A stretch of 64,000 nt of DNA from Narthecium ossifragum. Its lineage: Eukaryota > Streptophyta > Magnoliopsida > Dioscoreales > Nartheciaceae. Position 1 is the stretch's first letter, and every line of letters starts with the position of its first letter. Both the position numbers and the translations under genes were made by a program. The DNA lies in the NCBI GenBank assembly GCA_963920575.1, contig OY986969.1, forward strand, positions 18,275,288-18,339,287, in the 5' to 3' direction. This document shows, piece after piece, positions 45,260-57,577 of this stretch. Under the pieces are notes generated by a model that had not been told where the DNA came from, made no database searches, and saw only the letters and a list, made by a program, of their open reading frames with translations.

Positions 45260-46109
45260 TAAATACACTTTACTATCTTGTATTTTGAAAAATATTCATT
45301 TTAGACCTTACATTTTAAAACACGACAACTAGATCCCTCACTTTTCAAAAACTTACATTTTTGAACCCCCAACATGACTGCGTTACAATGGCTTAAAGGA
45401 AACCTGATTTTGATTGTTTTTATTATTATCAATTTTCACTGGTTTTCGAGTAGTTTGCCACATAAACAAGCCTATCCTTTCTCATATTCTCTCCTATTCT
45501 CTCTCTTCTATTCTTTCTTTAAAACCGGATAGAGAGGAGAGAGCGTGAAGAGGGAGAGAATCACTCTCTTTCTCCTTTTCTTTCCTCTTCCCTCTCTTCA
45601 TTCTCTCACTTATCTCTCTCTTCATCTCTCTTGCCTTGTCTTTCTCTCCTTTGTATTCTCTCTCTATAACCGGGGAGAGAGAATAGAGACCTTAACAAGA
45701 CGTTTGGTGTAGGGTTAGCTTATTCGGGGTTAATGGGGGTTAAGGGATTTTGGGGTTAGCTTATTCTGGGTTAAGGGGGGTTAAGGAATGGGGATTTGAA
45801 AAAGTAGAGTGATGGTGGTAGGTGAAATCTGGATAAAATAGTAATGATTATTTTTGGTGTTTGAGGTTAAATGTGAAGATAATGGGGGTTAAGCGAGGAT
45901 AACCCCCATAACCCCATACCAAACAGGGGCAAAGAGAGAGAGAGCACCTCGGTCATGTGCCAAGGTTTACCATCATGCTAAGTAATGCCGTTGGGCTCTT
46001 GGTTCAAAATCGAGTGATTTTAAAAAATGAGGGCCTGTTTGTTAAATTTTAAAATACAGCGTTCAAAATGAACATTTCTCAAAACACAAGATACTAAAGT
46101 GTATTTTAG
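45260..46109. mobile_element. Mutator-like non-autonomous element with ~110-bp arms
   Basis: The left arm from TAAATACACTTTACTATCTT matches the inverse of the right arm (TAAAATACACTTTAGTATCT), continuing through TTTTGARAAATRTTCATTTT and CCTCAYTTTT words. No clear 9-bp duplication. The interior holds a CT/GA-rich tract (45480-45690) and a smaller bracketed segment (GTTTGGTGTAGGGTTA at 45702 to TAACCCCATACCAAAC near 45925) that may be a nested MITE. Confidence 0.7.
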
Positions 46110-47069
46110 CCCTTTTCAATTGAATCGTAGATAAAGTTGATTCTACTTCACTATCCATATAGATAAGCAATTATTCACAGGTAATTAAAAGCTTGATTCC
46201 TCACCTGGTTGACTGTGGCCTCCATTTTTCTTCCACCATGGCCAAACTCGATCGTTCTACGAAACCATCTTTTTAACTTTAATGATGTAGTTAGTGATAC
46301 TATTCTCCATATAGAAGATGATGACATGATACCGCCATCCTAACTCGCTGATACCAATCACTCTACGACTAATACTACACACAAACTTCTCTCTCGGAGG
46401 ATAAAGAGATCAGATTAGACAGCATTGGCACCATCCACTGTGGAAGCTACTACTTGTTTTGACCACGGGACAGCTAGCAATGAATCGTGTAAGCTAGCTT
46501 GTCAATGGCTTTATTAGCATGACGAGATTCTTCTTGTTTCTTGTACCCATAAGCCACAAAGAAACTAAAGTTGTTTTCTAAGTCATCACCAACCATTATT
46601 GAAAGAAAACCGAAAAAGTCAGCTCTTCTTTTCATTGCTATCAACCATTATAAACTAACATAAAATTATATATTTACAGTGAATTTCGATTATGTTACGA
46701 AATCTTTTCTTTGTAGCTTCCCTGTTTACTGATGGAGATTTGCAAATGGAGGTTCACGGATCATGAAGCAATACGTACTCAAACCTTTCATTTACAACAT
46801 GCACTTTCTTTTCAAACACAGTCCACTGCACCATTAATTAACCTTTCATTTAGGAGCTGTGGAAATGGATCTCCTTTGGAGCTCACTAATTTCAACTTTG
46901 GCACAATCTCATGGCCAATGGCAATGATCTAATTCTGGGTATTGGGTAGGAATGCATCAAATCATTCTGACTTGAAGCTTCAGCTAGCTAGCTAGAATAA
47001 TACCTCATATCTTCATTCTGTCGAAGATTTTGATCTTGGTTTCTAGCTGCACTGATTTGTCATCAGAAA
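46110..47069. other. No recognised feature
   Basis: AT-rich DNA with short frames only; no terminal repeats or domains seen. Confidence 0.35.
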
Positions 47070-48400
47070 TGAGTGGTGTAGGAGGAATCTACTAGAGTAG
47101 GAGGAATCTACTTGTTGATCTCCTTGTTGCACCTCGATCTCGGATCCACAGTGTAGGAGGAATTTACTAGAGCTTTCCCCTCTCACACACACTCCAAACC
47201 CTAGGGCTTTTGATGGTACCATCAGAGAGATAGGAGAGACAGCTATAATTGAGAGAACCCTTACTGGGGTTAGTGTAAGCCTCTATTTATAGAGGTGTAG
47301 GACGTAACCTGCTTTATTTGGTTGGAGTCTTGGTCGAGCCTAATCACTCAGACTACTTATTGGATTAGGACCCAGATGCCCATGTGGACGCATTACTTGG
47401 TTAGACTCCATGCAACGTCTCCCACTCGTACACAACGGGCATTGCGTATTCACCCAACAATTCTCTCTCATCCTATTCTCCCATCATTCAGGGAAATGAA
47501 GTATGCGACCACGTGAGAACAAGTACCAATGAAGAGTGTTATATTAATTAAGTTACCCTCAAACTAACATAACACCACCTCTTAAATCTCATGTGTACCC
47601 CAAATCATCTTATCACACCAGATCATTGCATTTCTGATTCCTCATTGAACTAATACCAAGCCATGCAAGATCTCTTTATGCATTTGTACTCGTAGTCATG
47701 CATGGGAACTATTCACAACATGATTGCCCGGGCTATGAGCCACAAATCATTAGCGTGATATCGAATGATTTTTCCTTGGAAACTCATGTCAATTCATCTA
47801 AACCTGATTGCTTTCCTAGACATGCTCCGTGGAAAAGTATTTTCTCATGATCCTTGGATAACATGCTAAAGTAGAAACATCAAGCTTCAACTACTTGACA
47901 TAGTCCCTAGTCTCAAATGGTACAAGTATTGGACTTAGAGTCTAATAATGGCTCACAGAGTGACGAAGTAGGGATCTATTCAGTTACTTTCCTATTATGG
48001 TCGATTCCTAGCACATACAGTATGATATGCATGTTATGACGGAGCTCCCACTACGGATCTGTCACACTCAACGCCATACATATTTTAGTTCAGTCGCTTC
48101 TCATAGCGCTTGATTTGAGCATCACGAGACAAATGGTACTCAACCAATATCTCAAGCATCTCACATCCGGCGTTGTATAGGCTTCATGGAGATTTGGACA
48201 TACTCCATGTTCGACTTCATCAGTCTCATCGTAGACATACTAAGACGACACAAAAAAAAAACCCTCAAGCTTATTCAACACTAATAGGGATCACATTGCA
48301 AGTGGTACTTAGTAATCTTATTGTCTCATCTTGCCCGTACTCATCGTCAGGGAGATCGCCCGTATGAGAGGGCCGATCATCAACTTGGGGACAACTGTAA
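47070..48400 (-). mobile_element. Copia-like LTR remnant, minus strand
   Basis: On the minus strand a TATAAATA (47284-47291) is followed by a leader with CCCTAGGGTTTGGAGTG and a three-copy word GTAGGAGGAATYTACT (plus strand, 47082, 47105, 47150). The upstream 1 kb has the composition of a copia U3. Exact ends were not found. Confidence 0.45.
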
Positions 48401-48419
48401 AAAAAAACCAGATGATATG

Positions 48420-49495
48420 TGCATAAACTGAAGTTCTAAGAGGGGGGGTTGATCTTACGCCTTGAACAATAAAATCAATTAAGAAAATCTAAATAGGACG
48501 AATCTAATTAAATCATATGCTTGCAAATGATAAGAGCAGAAAATATATATTAAAGTAAGGATATGAGATGAGAGTTAGAGAGATTGCACCAAAAATTTCA
48601 TAGTGGTTCAACCAACCTTGCCTACGTCCACTTCACTCAAGGGCCTGCTTGAGGTTCCACTACTTGCAAGAACTCTTACAAGTTTTTCCACCAAGCTTCC
48701 GGGTGCTTGGCAACCTATCCACCAACCTTATGGGTGCTTGGCAACCTTACAATCCCTCCAAACTCTCTTTTGGATATTTCTCTCAAGGTCTATTTCACAC
48801 TTGAAGTAGTTTTACAAAGGTTTACCTCACTAATAAAGAGATACAAACTTGGTAGAATATTATTACAATAATCCCTTAACTCCCCCTAAGTGCCAGGCAA
48901 GTTTGCTGCAACTTCTCTTTTATAGCTGAGCTCCAAAGCCCTCCGAATAGCCTCCCAACGGCTATTTTTTGCTTCTACAACGGCTCTTTAACGACTCTTT
49001 TCCTGGCTAGCGGTCGACCATCGCATCGTCCGTGACATCGTCTGCCAGATTCTTCTTGAGCCACGGTCGATTCACGCATCGTCCGTCAAGCTTCATGGTC
49101 GACCGTCGCATCGACCGTGACATCGACCGTCAAGCTCTGTTGTAAAAATCGCTTGTGAGGGTCGATACCTCGTTCGACCGTCGCTCCTCCAAGACGGGTC
49201 ATATAGGCCACGTTCGATCGGTCCATGGACCGTCACATCGACCGTCAGCCTATTTTTCCAGTACCAGCTTCCGCGGTCAATCCGTGCATCAATCACCATA
49301 CCCCACGGTCGATCCGTGCATCAACCGTCGGTATAAAAATACATTAAATATGATTTTAATGCTTTTCGAATTAAGGGATATTAATATGAAACTAATGTTT
49401 TATCATCAAACATATATTGACATCATCGAAACAATATTAGGACTAACACAAACATCCTCAGAAATTTTGCAAGAAGAAAGCGCATTTCATTAATG
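48420..49495 (-). mobile_element. Copia LTR (SIRE-like), minus strand, with TCGA dyad array
   Basis: Minus-strand TATAAAA at 48918-48924. The leader contains plus-strand words ATAGTGGTTCAACCAACC and GGGTGCTTGGCAACC (twice), which I associate with SIRE-type LTRs. The RNase H relic at 49545-50045 on the same strand lies immediately upstream, as expected of a 3' LTR. Ends are approximate. Confidence 0.55.
49014..49325 (-). repeat. 12-bp TCGA dyads in helical-multiple spacing
   Basis: Cores at 49014 (+12, +24), 49067 (+12), 49099 (+12, +24), 49162 (+12), 49214, 49277 (+12) and 49309 (+12). Dyad starts step by 53, 32, 63, 52, 63 and 32, all within about 1 bp of multiples of 10.5. The array ends ~90 bp upstream of the minus-strand TATA. 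Confidence 0.9.
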
Positions 49496-49544
49496 CTTCA
49501 TAGAAGAAAACTAATTTCATCAAATTTGAATACGGTGTTCAAGA

Positions 49545-50045
49545 TACATAAGTACCACAAATCCTACGCAATCCCAAACCCCTCATATGCCTATGAAATG
49601 CATATCGAGCAATGGGTTTGGTCAATAGATCAGCGAGCATATCGCTTGTGGAAACATACTTTAGGTCACCTGGTCTTGCGCAATCATATCACGTATGAAG
49701 TGATAGCGGGTATCAATGTGCTTAGTCCTATCATGGTACTTCGGATCCTTCGAATAAGCTATGGTAGCAGTTCTATCACAATGAATGACTATAGGTTCAT
49801 TTAGATGGCCCTGTCACATGCAAGCTCTGCAAGAATCTCGTCAACCATGTGGCCTCTTGGATAGTAGCAGTGCAAGCCACATACTCAGACTCCATAGTAT
49901 ATAAGGAGACACACAACTTCTTCTTGCTGCATCATGTAATGGCACCTCCTCCCAAGATAAAGGTGTAACCCGAGATAGATTTTCTATCGTTTTTGTCTAT
50001 TGAACCATATGCATCACTATATCCGATCAACTTGAGACCGCCACC
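49545..50045 (-). pseudogene. Copia RNase H / C-terminal pol relic
   Basis: The minus strand reads LIGYSDAYGSIDKNDRKS, SGYTFILGGGAIT, MESEYVACTATIQEATW, a frame-shifted CDRT box, and KYVSTSDMLADLLTKPIARY. Acidic residues in YSDA, ESEY and CDR are recognisable, but at least two frameshifts and a TGG-to-TGA stop break it. It adjoins a probable LTR on its 3' side. Confidence 0.82.
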
Positions 50046-50059
50046 TTGGTAACACAAAA

Positions 50060-50772
50060 TGAAGTCTGCAGTCCCTTACAAGTATCAAAGAATTATGATA
50101 TTTGGCATAGGAGGATTCAGTACAACCTCAATGAGCAAGAGTTGCTCGATCACTTGACCAATGCTATGACTGCACTTGAGGAAGGGAACACTGCTCAACA
50201 CCGCCGTGACCAACATGCTTATGCTGATTGGTTCAAAACGGACAAAAGTTTGCGCTTTATGTTGTTGAGTTGCATGCACGATGACCTGATCGTAGAGTTT
50301 GAGAACTCTCCGACTGCCAAGGAAATGTGGGATCAGCTGCATCTGATGTTTGGGGCCACCTCGGTTAGTAGGCTGAGGGCTCTAACCTTGAGGTTTAACC
50401 AGTCTGTCATAAACTCAAACTAAACTATGGCTGAGCATCTTAGAATGATGTCTGCAATGATCAGAGAGATGAAGGTAGCTGGCACTGATCTCACTGATGA
50501 GCAGTAGGTTCTGGGAGTCATCAGATCCCTTCCTGAGCCCACATGGGGCTGAAATTGGTGCTAACTCATAATGAAGGGATCAAAAATTTTGATGACAAAT
50601 CCCAACACCTTGAGCTAGAAGCGGAGTCCGTTGATACGAACCGCGGGGCTGTACTCATTGCTCTTGCTGGACAACGCAAGGGCTACAAGCCCAAATGCAA
50701 GGGACAATAGAAAAGAGCTGGACGCGGAAAAGCTCAAGTTGGGGCGCCACAGGATGATAGAGTAGCTGAGCA
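50060..50772 (+). pseudogene. Copia gag (UBN2) relic, interrupted by Ty3 LTR
   Basis: Plus-strand NYDIWHRRIQYNLNEQELLD, NTAQHRRDQHAYADWFKTD, LLSCMHDDLIVEFENSPTAK, MWDQLHLMFGATSVSRLRAL, then MAEHLRMMSAMIREMKVA after a TAA (50421). Further stops occur near 50505 and 50550. It ends where the B-family LTR starts (50773). It lies head to head with the minus-strand RNase H relic, so the two come from different copies or a rearrangement. Confidence 0.85.
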
Positions 50773-53442
50773 TGTGAGGACCCGTACCTCCAACCCGGTC
50801 CGACCGCGTTAGGTCGTGGGTCTTGTTTGTGGTTTGGCCTGGTTGGTCTTGGGATGTGATCGGTTGATCGCATCGCTATTTTTGACACGAGTGACATTTT
50901 GGTAAATATGCTCCTTGGCAGTTAGTTTCACACCCGCGTTGCACACACTGCTTTTGATTGGTGTATGTGTTTAATTAGAACCTTAAGGGCGCTTCCGATC
51001 GGGACAGATCGAATCGGACGGCTGTGATTGATTCCAACTTTCTATTTAAACCCTTCTTTTCTCTCTCTCTTTCCTGGCTTCTCCTTTCTTCTCCTGTCGT
51101 TCTCTCTTCCTCTCTCCAACCGGCTGTGCTAGGGCTTCGGGGCGCGGCGTTCGAGGAGTGGATCTTGGCGATCGGATTTGGGGGATGCGTGGAGGAGCTG
51201 CCCTGCTTGTTCAAGTAGGTGTTTCTACCTCGATCCTATGATCGGGTTCTCCTAGGATAGGTTTCTTGTGTTTTCGCTGTAGGAATACTTGATAGAATGT
51301 TATGTAACTTGTAGCATGTGTGTTATAGCTTGCTTTGAGTTTTCCTACCGTGTGATTTCCGTATTATATCGGATGATTTCCGTATTATCACCGTTTTGTC
51401 GGTTTTTGACCATTTCAACCTAGATTGGAGATTTAACCATCAAAATCGTGTTTTCCTCACACCAATGGATTCTCCATCATCTTTTACGCGTGCTTGCAAA
51501 GTTTCATCAATTTCTAACTTGATTTGATCATTCAAATCCAAGAAATTGGATTTCCGGCACTGTTCTGAGGAATTGTGCCGTGGGGCTGACGGTCGATCGA
51601 TGGATCGAGTGTCAAGCGTTAATACGATTCTTTCGGGCCTGACGGTCGACCGTTGGATCGACCATCGTATCGATCCTCGGGCTCTGTCACGTTTTTAGCC
51701 TCCCACGGTCGATGCCTCGATCGACCGTGGTTCCTTTTTCTTTTCCTTTCCGCCTCACGGTTGACCGTCGCATCGTTCGTGAGGCTCTGTCTCGTTTTGT
51801 GCTTCCCAGTGTCGATGCACCGATCGACCGTGACCTTTATACCCTTCCCTCATTTGACCCAACGGTCGACCGTCGGATCGACCGTCACATCGACCGTGGG
51901 CCACTGAGTTGTGTTATCTGGTTTCCTTTGATTGGTTTTCATTCATGATAGATCTCCAATCATGTTAGGAAGTATACACGCCATTTTCACGGGGTTTTTG
52001 AGGGATTTCTATCGAGATTGAGAATCGAACCGCGTACTTATCTTTTTGGCGAATTCACTTGTTGACTGGCATTTAAATACTTGGTTGATAGTAGTTTAAA
52101 TGCTTATTGCTTTCCCTAGCCGTTAGCTAACTATGAGTGTTAGCTAACGAGGTATTGTGGAACTTTAGCCTGATACCGGCGTGTGCCGAGGGCTATTGTA
52201 TAAATGTTGGCCAGTTACCGGCGGGGTAACTGTGGAACCTTAGTCTGTCAGGTGCAAGAGTGCACTGAAGACTATTGTATATCTATGTCTATCTCTTTAC
52301 GCTAATCTTTGTTTGGTTAGTATAGATTATCTGTATTTGAGAATTTTGCTATGTTCACCCCTTTGGCTAGCTATAGGCTATGCCTAGCCCTGTATGATTA
52401 TCGTCATGTTATTGCATGCCTATATCTCGTTATCTGTGCCTTAGCATTGCCCACAGGGTGGTGGCGGGGGCTCGGTGATCATCTTGTGTTCGCCTGATTG
52501 CCTACTAGTGTAATCCCAGCCTACGGGCTTATCTAATCAAAAAAAAAATCTTGTTTGCATTAGAGGCATATCAGGTTAGGCAGGCGATGGGTTGATCGCC
52601 GATCCGAGGCTCTCGGGTAGCTCGGATCTAGCCTTAGGACTGCGGCAGGGTAGTCAGGATTAGGGCGTGATTGTTTAATCAGAATCTCCTGTTATCGAGG
52701 ATGTATCGTAGTTGGCTGTGATCTTTGCTTTGAGGTTTAGAGGTCGTGTTGTCTTCCCAAGGCTAATTGTTAATGATGGTTGTCGATGTCCCTGACATGG
52801 TCCCCAAGCAGTGGTTTCCTGCTGGGTAACGGTGATCCTACTAGCTCTGGTTCTCTTCCTCCCAGCGTGTTGGTTGATGTTCCCAGCGTGGTCGGTTGAG
52901 AAGAGTTGGATCCCTTTGGGGAGTCGATAGGGGTTGTGGGACCCCGTGGCATTCCTTAGGCTTGAGCGGAAAGATACCACTGTTGATGTTTTCCTCCCTT
53001 CTGTGTGTCGTAGAGTAGAACGCTACTGAGTTTATTGCTTACTCCTACCCGGGCTGCGTTTGCAGGTGCACGTGCCAGTTCTTTAGCAGAGGAGCCGGCG
53101 AGATCAGCTTTCAGAGGCGCGACTACATCCAGAGAAGTTTGAGGTTGCTGGAGGAGGACTATTGTACTTTTGATAGTTTTGTATATTATAAACATCTTTC
53201 GTGGAGTTTTGGGATTATTTGTATAATATCTTTTCCCTTGGAGGAGTTTGATAAGAATTGTAATCAGATATTTAAACAGTACAACTTTATATATTTATAG
53301 ATTGAATTACAGATTACCTCTGGAATATTAATTGTTTAAATTTATCTATGTTTTCCGCATTGTATTGCGCAAGTTGGAGATGAATAGTGATAGGAACCCT
53401 CACGCCCCGCCCTGGATCGGTTTTCTGGGTCGGGTTGTGACA
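50773..53442 (+). mobile_element. 5' LTR of a Ty3 chromovirus (B family)
   Basis: 2670 bp from TGTGAGGACCCGTACC to GGGTTGTGACA, followed by a primer-binding site. TATTTAAA at 51043; CT-rich leader; dyad array at 51593-51895. Homologous throughout to the solo LTR at 15096-17522. The expected target duplication partner of GAGCA (50768-50772) is not in the window because the 3' part is missing. Confidence 0.9.
51593..51895 (+). repeat. TCGA dyad array (B family, second copy)
   Basis: First cores at 51593, 51646, 51709, 51761, 51812 and 51866 (steps 53, 63, 52, 51, 54), each with a partner 12 bp on and two with a third. Sequence between dyads has diverged from the 15.9-kb copy, but spacing is kept. 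Confidence 0.93.
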
Positions 53443-53445
53443 ACT

Positions 53446-53457
53446 TGGTATCAGAGC
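53446..53457 (+). other. Primer-binding site (initiator tRNA-Met type)
   Basis: TGGTATCAGAGC, a perfect complement of the initiator tRNA-Met 3' end, three bases after the LTR end. Confidence 0.95.
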
Positions 53458-55871
53458 AGGCTGTAGGTCCCAGGGACAGGATTAGGGTTGCGGTTAAGGT
53501 TTTGAGTGTGGAATGGGATAGTTCTAGGTCTAGAACATCCTTTCATGTCTGTTTGCGATCGTGTGAGATGTGTTTGTCTATTTGTTTGCTGTGGTTTTTT
53601 GTTGTTTTCCGGTTGCGTCATGACGTCTCTGGGGGAGATGTGCATGCGCACCGGTGTTGTCCTTTCCCTCGCCTGACAGCGTCTTCCCCCGTGCTGGAGA
53701 TGAGCGAGTAGGGATTGGACGTGTGTTGCCTCTGCGCTCTTGGAATCCCAAGAGGTGGACCCGTTGAGGTCCAGAGTCGATGTTGGAGATCCTTCGACTG
53801 TAGAGGACTGATTGATGGGGGTGTGCTCTTGGAATCCCAAGAGGTGGACCCGTTGAGGTCCAGAGGCGATGTTGGAGATCCTTCGATTGTAGAGGATTGA
53901 TTGAAGGGGGTGACCCGGATCCCGGATGTTTTCGACATCCTGGAGGATCGCTTGCTTGGGAAGCTGTTGTTTTCTTGCCTCCCCAAGAAGCGATGCGTAG
54001 TGGCACTTGTCGAGGCCACTAGGGACACTGTTGGTGGTGTGTTGAGAACAGTTCACGTACTGTTCTCTGGCACCTACCCTCGGGGGGGTGGTGCAGTTGG
54101 ATGTACCCTCCTCTGGTTCTGGGTACTCGCACCACGTGGCGACACGTGGGTTGGCTGGTTCATCTAGCTCAGTATGCTAGGGCGACAGCAGGGTGCACCC
54201 TGGACTGTGCGCTAGCTACTGAGACAGGTGACTTGAGGGTTGACACCGGGCAGTTGGCTGGTGGTCGTGGTGAGTTTCGGGGTTGTCGTTCCTGCTTCTG
54301 GGGAACGACAGGTTGGCTGTCGACAGAGGCAGTGGTTTCAGCATCAGCGACAGCCGTGGTAGCAGCAGCGTCGTGCCGGTCCTTTTAGAGGTAGCCTAGA
54401 CCGCCATACTGAGAGGGATTCCATTGGGTGCTCGAGTGCTAGCCGCCGGTAGCCTTTCCACGGACGGTGCTCGTAGCGAGGGGCGTGAGACGCTTACCGC
54501 AGAGCAGTCGGGCGTGACGCACGGCGTGGGCCAGAGCAGTGGACTAGTGCCTTAGTTGGGGCAGGTACCTTGGGCAGACGCGGGAATTCAGATTCAAGAT
54601 AGAGGCTTGTTGGAGACGAGGCGGCGACCGGTCTAGCCAGCGGTTCGTGCACTCCAGAGGAAAGAGAGCATCTTCAGTAGCAGCCAGTTTCAGAGCCGCC
54701 AGCTCCGACTTTCAGCTTTCAGCTTCAGCCTTCAGCTTTCGGAGCTTTTCGCAGCTTGCTATATCTTTGTGGCTCTGGGTTTCACCCTTGTGACTCATCC
54801 CTGTGTAGCCGTGCCGGCTTGGGACCTGAGTCGAGTGTGGCTTGAGAGTAGCCAACGATTGGGACAAGAGCTTGGGTTGGTTGCTCTTGTCGGGGCGTTT
54901 CTTAGAGGTTGGGAACCTCTAGGTGTCCGTCGCCCACGTGTGGTGCAAGTTGGGGTTCGACGGCTTCCTCGGTTGCGTCGGTTGGTCGCGCACCGGGTTG
55001 TGCTTCTTTGGCCGTGGGAAGGTGTCGTGGGTACACCTGACGGCGCTTTTTTTGCTCTCGTTGAAGGTTACTGGTTGGCGCACCTTCTGGTTGTCGAGAG
55101 CTGGGGTTTGTTCACCGGCTTGTGGTGAACTCCCTCCCCGTTGTTTTCGAGGGTGCTCTGGAGAGTAGCTTTCCCCTAGTGTTGTTATTGTTTGTGCAGC
55201 TGTCCTTCTTGAGGAGCTTTCTGGTTGTCGCTTCGGCGGGACACCGAGTTCGAGATCGAGGTTCCTTTGGGCGGTTTTGAGCGTTGCGAGTTTGCATGTG
55301 GATGTCAGCAGCATTTGGAGAGTCGAGGACCCAGTCGGCCGAGTCGGTAGCTCGGGACTTCGTTCGCCCATGTGTGTTGCCTCAAAGTGTGTTCCGGTTC
55401 TCACTGTGGATGGTTCCCTCCATACATGCATAGGTGTCAGGAAGCTAGACAGTGTTACAGCACAAAGTATGCGCCCGCTGCAGTGTAACTATGATGGATT
55501 AGCAGTTGAGAGACTCGTCGACCGCTTCAGAGTTTGACCTTCGCATCAACTACACTAGCTGAGGATTCGGGATTGCGACATCCCGGAGGTAGGCTTTCGT
55601 ATGAGGTGCAGACTGTGCGAGTTCACAGTGATACCGTTTGGTCTGACAAACACACCATCAGCTTTCACAGATATGATGTAGAGAATCTTCAGGCCGTACC
55701 TTGTTCAGTTGCAGTAGCGTTTGTCGACATCGTCATATCTACTAGCGCATTGAGGAGGAGCACGAACGATATTTGGCGTTTGCGTCACAGCTGCCGAGGG
55801 TGTATTAGCGTTATTTGGCTCCCAGCACGAGGTTTTGACCTTCATAGGCAGGTTTTGACGGACGGGCAGCG
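53458..55871 (+). pseudogene. Decayed Ty3 chromovirus gag-pol
   Basis: Gag: GDPSIVED-stop-LKGVTRIPDVF fits the usual VEDWLKGVTRILDVLD block with Trp lost to a stop. RT near 55605-55760: [20 protein letters not shown], then stop codons, and VAFVDIVIS in a neighbouring frame where VFVDDILIYS (the YxDD-like box) is expected. Many frameshifts. It aligns with 13030-14594 and 19360-19786. The element is cut at 55871 by the Athila-type LTR. Confidence 0.8.
53736..53913 (+). repeat. 89-bp tandem duplication in gag
   Basis: Units 53736-53824 and 53825-53913 (GCTCTTGGAATCCCAAGAGG…) are nearly identical. The unit is absent as a duplicate from the related 13.1-kb copy. 89 is not a multiple of three, so it shifts the frame. 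Confidence 0.92.
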
Positions 55872-57299
55872 TGATAAGTCACTAAATGTTCATGATTCAA
55901 CCCCTTAACTTAGCTTTGTTAGGCCTAGAGTAGTTGTATTTGATAGCTTGTTAGTTGATTTCAGGTTTAATCATGCTTTGAGAAGAAATGCAAGAAATTC
56001 GGTTAATATGCTGAAATACACTGCTCTGTTGACTGCTAGCACAATATTCATCAGAAATTATGCTTTTGTCCAAATATTCTAAAATTTTGGTGACATCTAG
56101 AAGACATCAAGACATACAACTTTCATGTTGGACACTTTCAGAGATTCCTGATGGATTGATAGCAATTTTGAAGAAGATGAAGTTATTTAGCTGCTGGAAG
56201 ACTGGTCCGTCGACTCTCGGGAGAATATTCGCTAAATATTCTAAATACGTCCAAATATTGCAAACTCTTCGGGAGAGGATAGAAGACTTCCAAATCTACA
56301 TCTTTTGTGTTGGACTCATTCTGAAATTCCGAACCGGTTGAGCCCAGTCGCGATTGGAAAAAGCTGTCTGGGTTGAACCAGGAATTCCGAGTTGTACTTG
56401 AGGTCTACCTTAACCCTAAACCCTAATTCCGGGAATTAACATATAAAAATGGTTTTGTTAGCCAAAAACCAGAGGCCTCCATAGAGAGAAGCAGAGGAAT
56501 TCAGATTGGAGAAGAAGACGGAGATGCGGAGTGGATCCCTCTCTTTCTTCATCGAATACATGGATCTCATCCAAAAGATAAGTGGCTAAACTCTTTACTT
56601 AGGGATCTCATGAAGCTTTAGTGTAGCTTCTTTGTATTTTCTAGTTTGATTCTTGTTATCTTTTCAAAGACATGATCCTATGAATATGGTTTTATTTTAT
56701 AAAGAGTTGAGGGAACAGAGTTCCTTGACGTATTTTGAGTCCTACTTGATTGCTGTCCTCGATGGTAGAGATTCGTAGGATGGTTTTTATGTTGCTTTTG
56801 TGTATGCGTTTGAGATAGTTTATGCTAAGCAAAGATAGATTGTACTCATGTTAAGTCCGAAGACAGTCTATGCTAAGCGAAGATAGACTATGTCGTAGGA
56901 TAACATGAGCGTTATTTTAGGGACTCATGCGAGCTTAAGAAGCCGTGATTCCATATGTCTAGATTAGAGAACAAGAGGATACTAGAGAATACAAGAGTTG
57001 AAATTAGAGTGGATTGAGTAATCCCTAGGTTTTCTCTCATTGACTTATCCCAACCTTTTCATTGCTTTTTCAGTAGTTTAATTCCTTAGATAACAAAACC
57101 ATTGAAACTCCTTTTCTTCGCCTTAGGACTTGAGTTTAGAGATTTAATTTGATTTCTTCTCTTGTTAAACAATCTTTCGCTGTGGTTCGACTCCGGATCT
57201 CACCACTGTTCTACATTTGTAGAGTAGTATTGATTGAAGGATTATAAATTCTAAATTGCGTTTTGCATACGTTTTAACGACGACGTTTGTGAGCGATCA
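55872..57299 (+). repeat. 5' LTR of the Athila-type element
   Basis: 1428 bp, TGATAAGTCACTAAATG to GAGCGATCA. A plausible leader starts after AACCCTAAACCCTAATTCC (56416). It inserts into the chromovirus relic directly after CGGGCAGCG. Confidence 0.9.
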
Positions 57300-57304
57300 A
57301 TTTT

Positions 57305-57322
57305 TGGCGCCGTTGCCGGGGA
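57305..57322 (+). other. Primer-binding site (tRNA-Asp type)
   Basis: TGGCGCCGTTGCCGGGGA, 18 bases, perfectly complementary to the 3' end of plant tRNA-Asp (TCCCCGGCAACGGCGCCA), as in other Athila/Tat elements; five bases after the LTR. Confidence 0.95.
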
Positions 57323-57510
57323 AGATTTTGATTTTTCAAAGAAGTTTCTGATTTTTCTCTTTGCTCTTTTTCTAGGCATAGTTAGGTTTTTATTTTCAGT
57401 TATTTTTCGTTTACTTTTAGGAATTTTTCTGACAATTCTCGGGATTTTCGTAGCATTAAAGCAACAATTTTTTTTGGAGAAGAAGCTTTCTGCAACTCGG
57501 ATTACCGACC

Positions 57511-57577
57511 GATCGGCCTACCAGGCGAGCGATCGGGAGGCCTACCGATCGATCGGCCATCTTCCCGATCGATCGGA
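57511..57577 (+). repeat. GATCGG x4 at exact 20-bp spacing in the Athila leader
   Basis: GATCGG at 57511, 57531, 57551 and 57571; the last two are within CCGATCGATCGG palindromes. Located between the primer-binding site and gag. Confidence 0.95.

Noticed and set aside
45700..45932. Nested hAT-type MITE inside the Mutator-like element
   Set aside because: Short bracketing repeats (GTTTGGTRTRGGGTTA) are visible, but no target duplication was found; mentioned in the host feature only.
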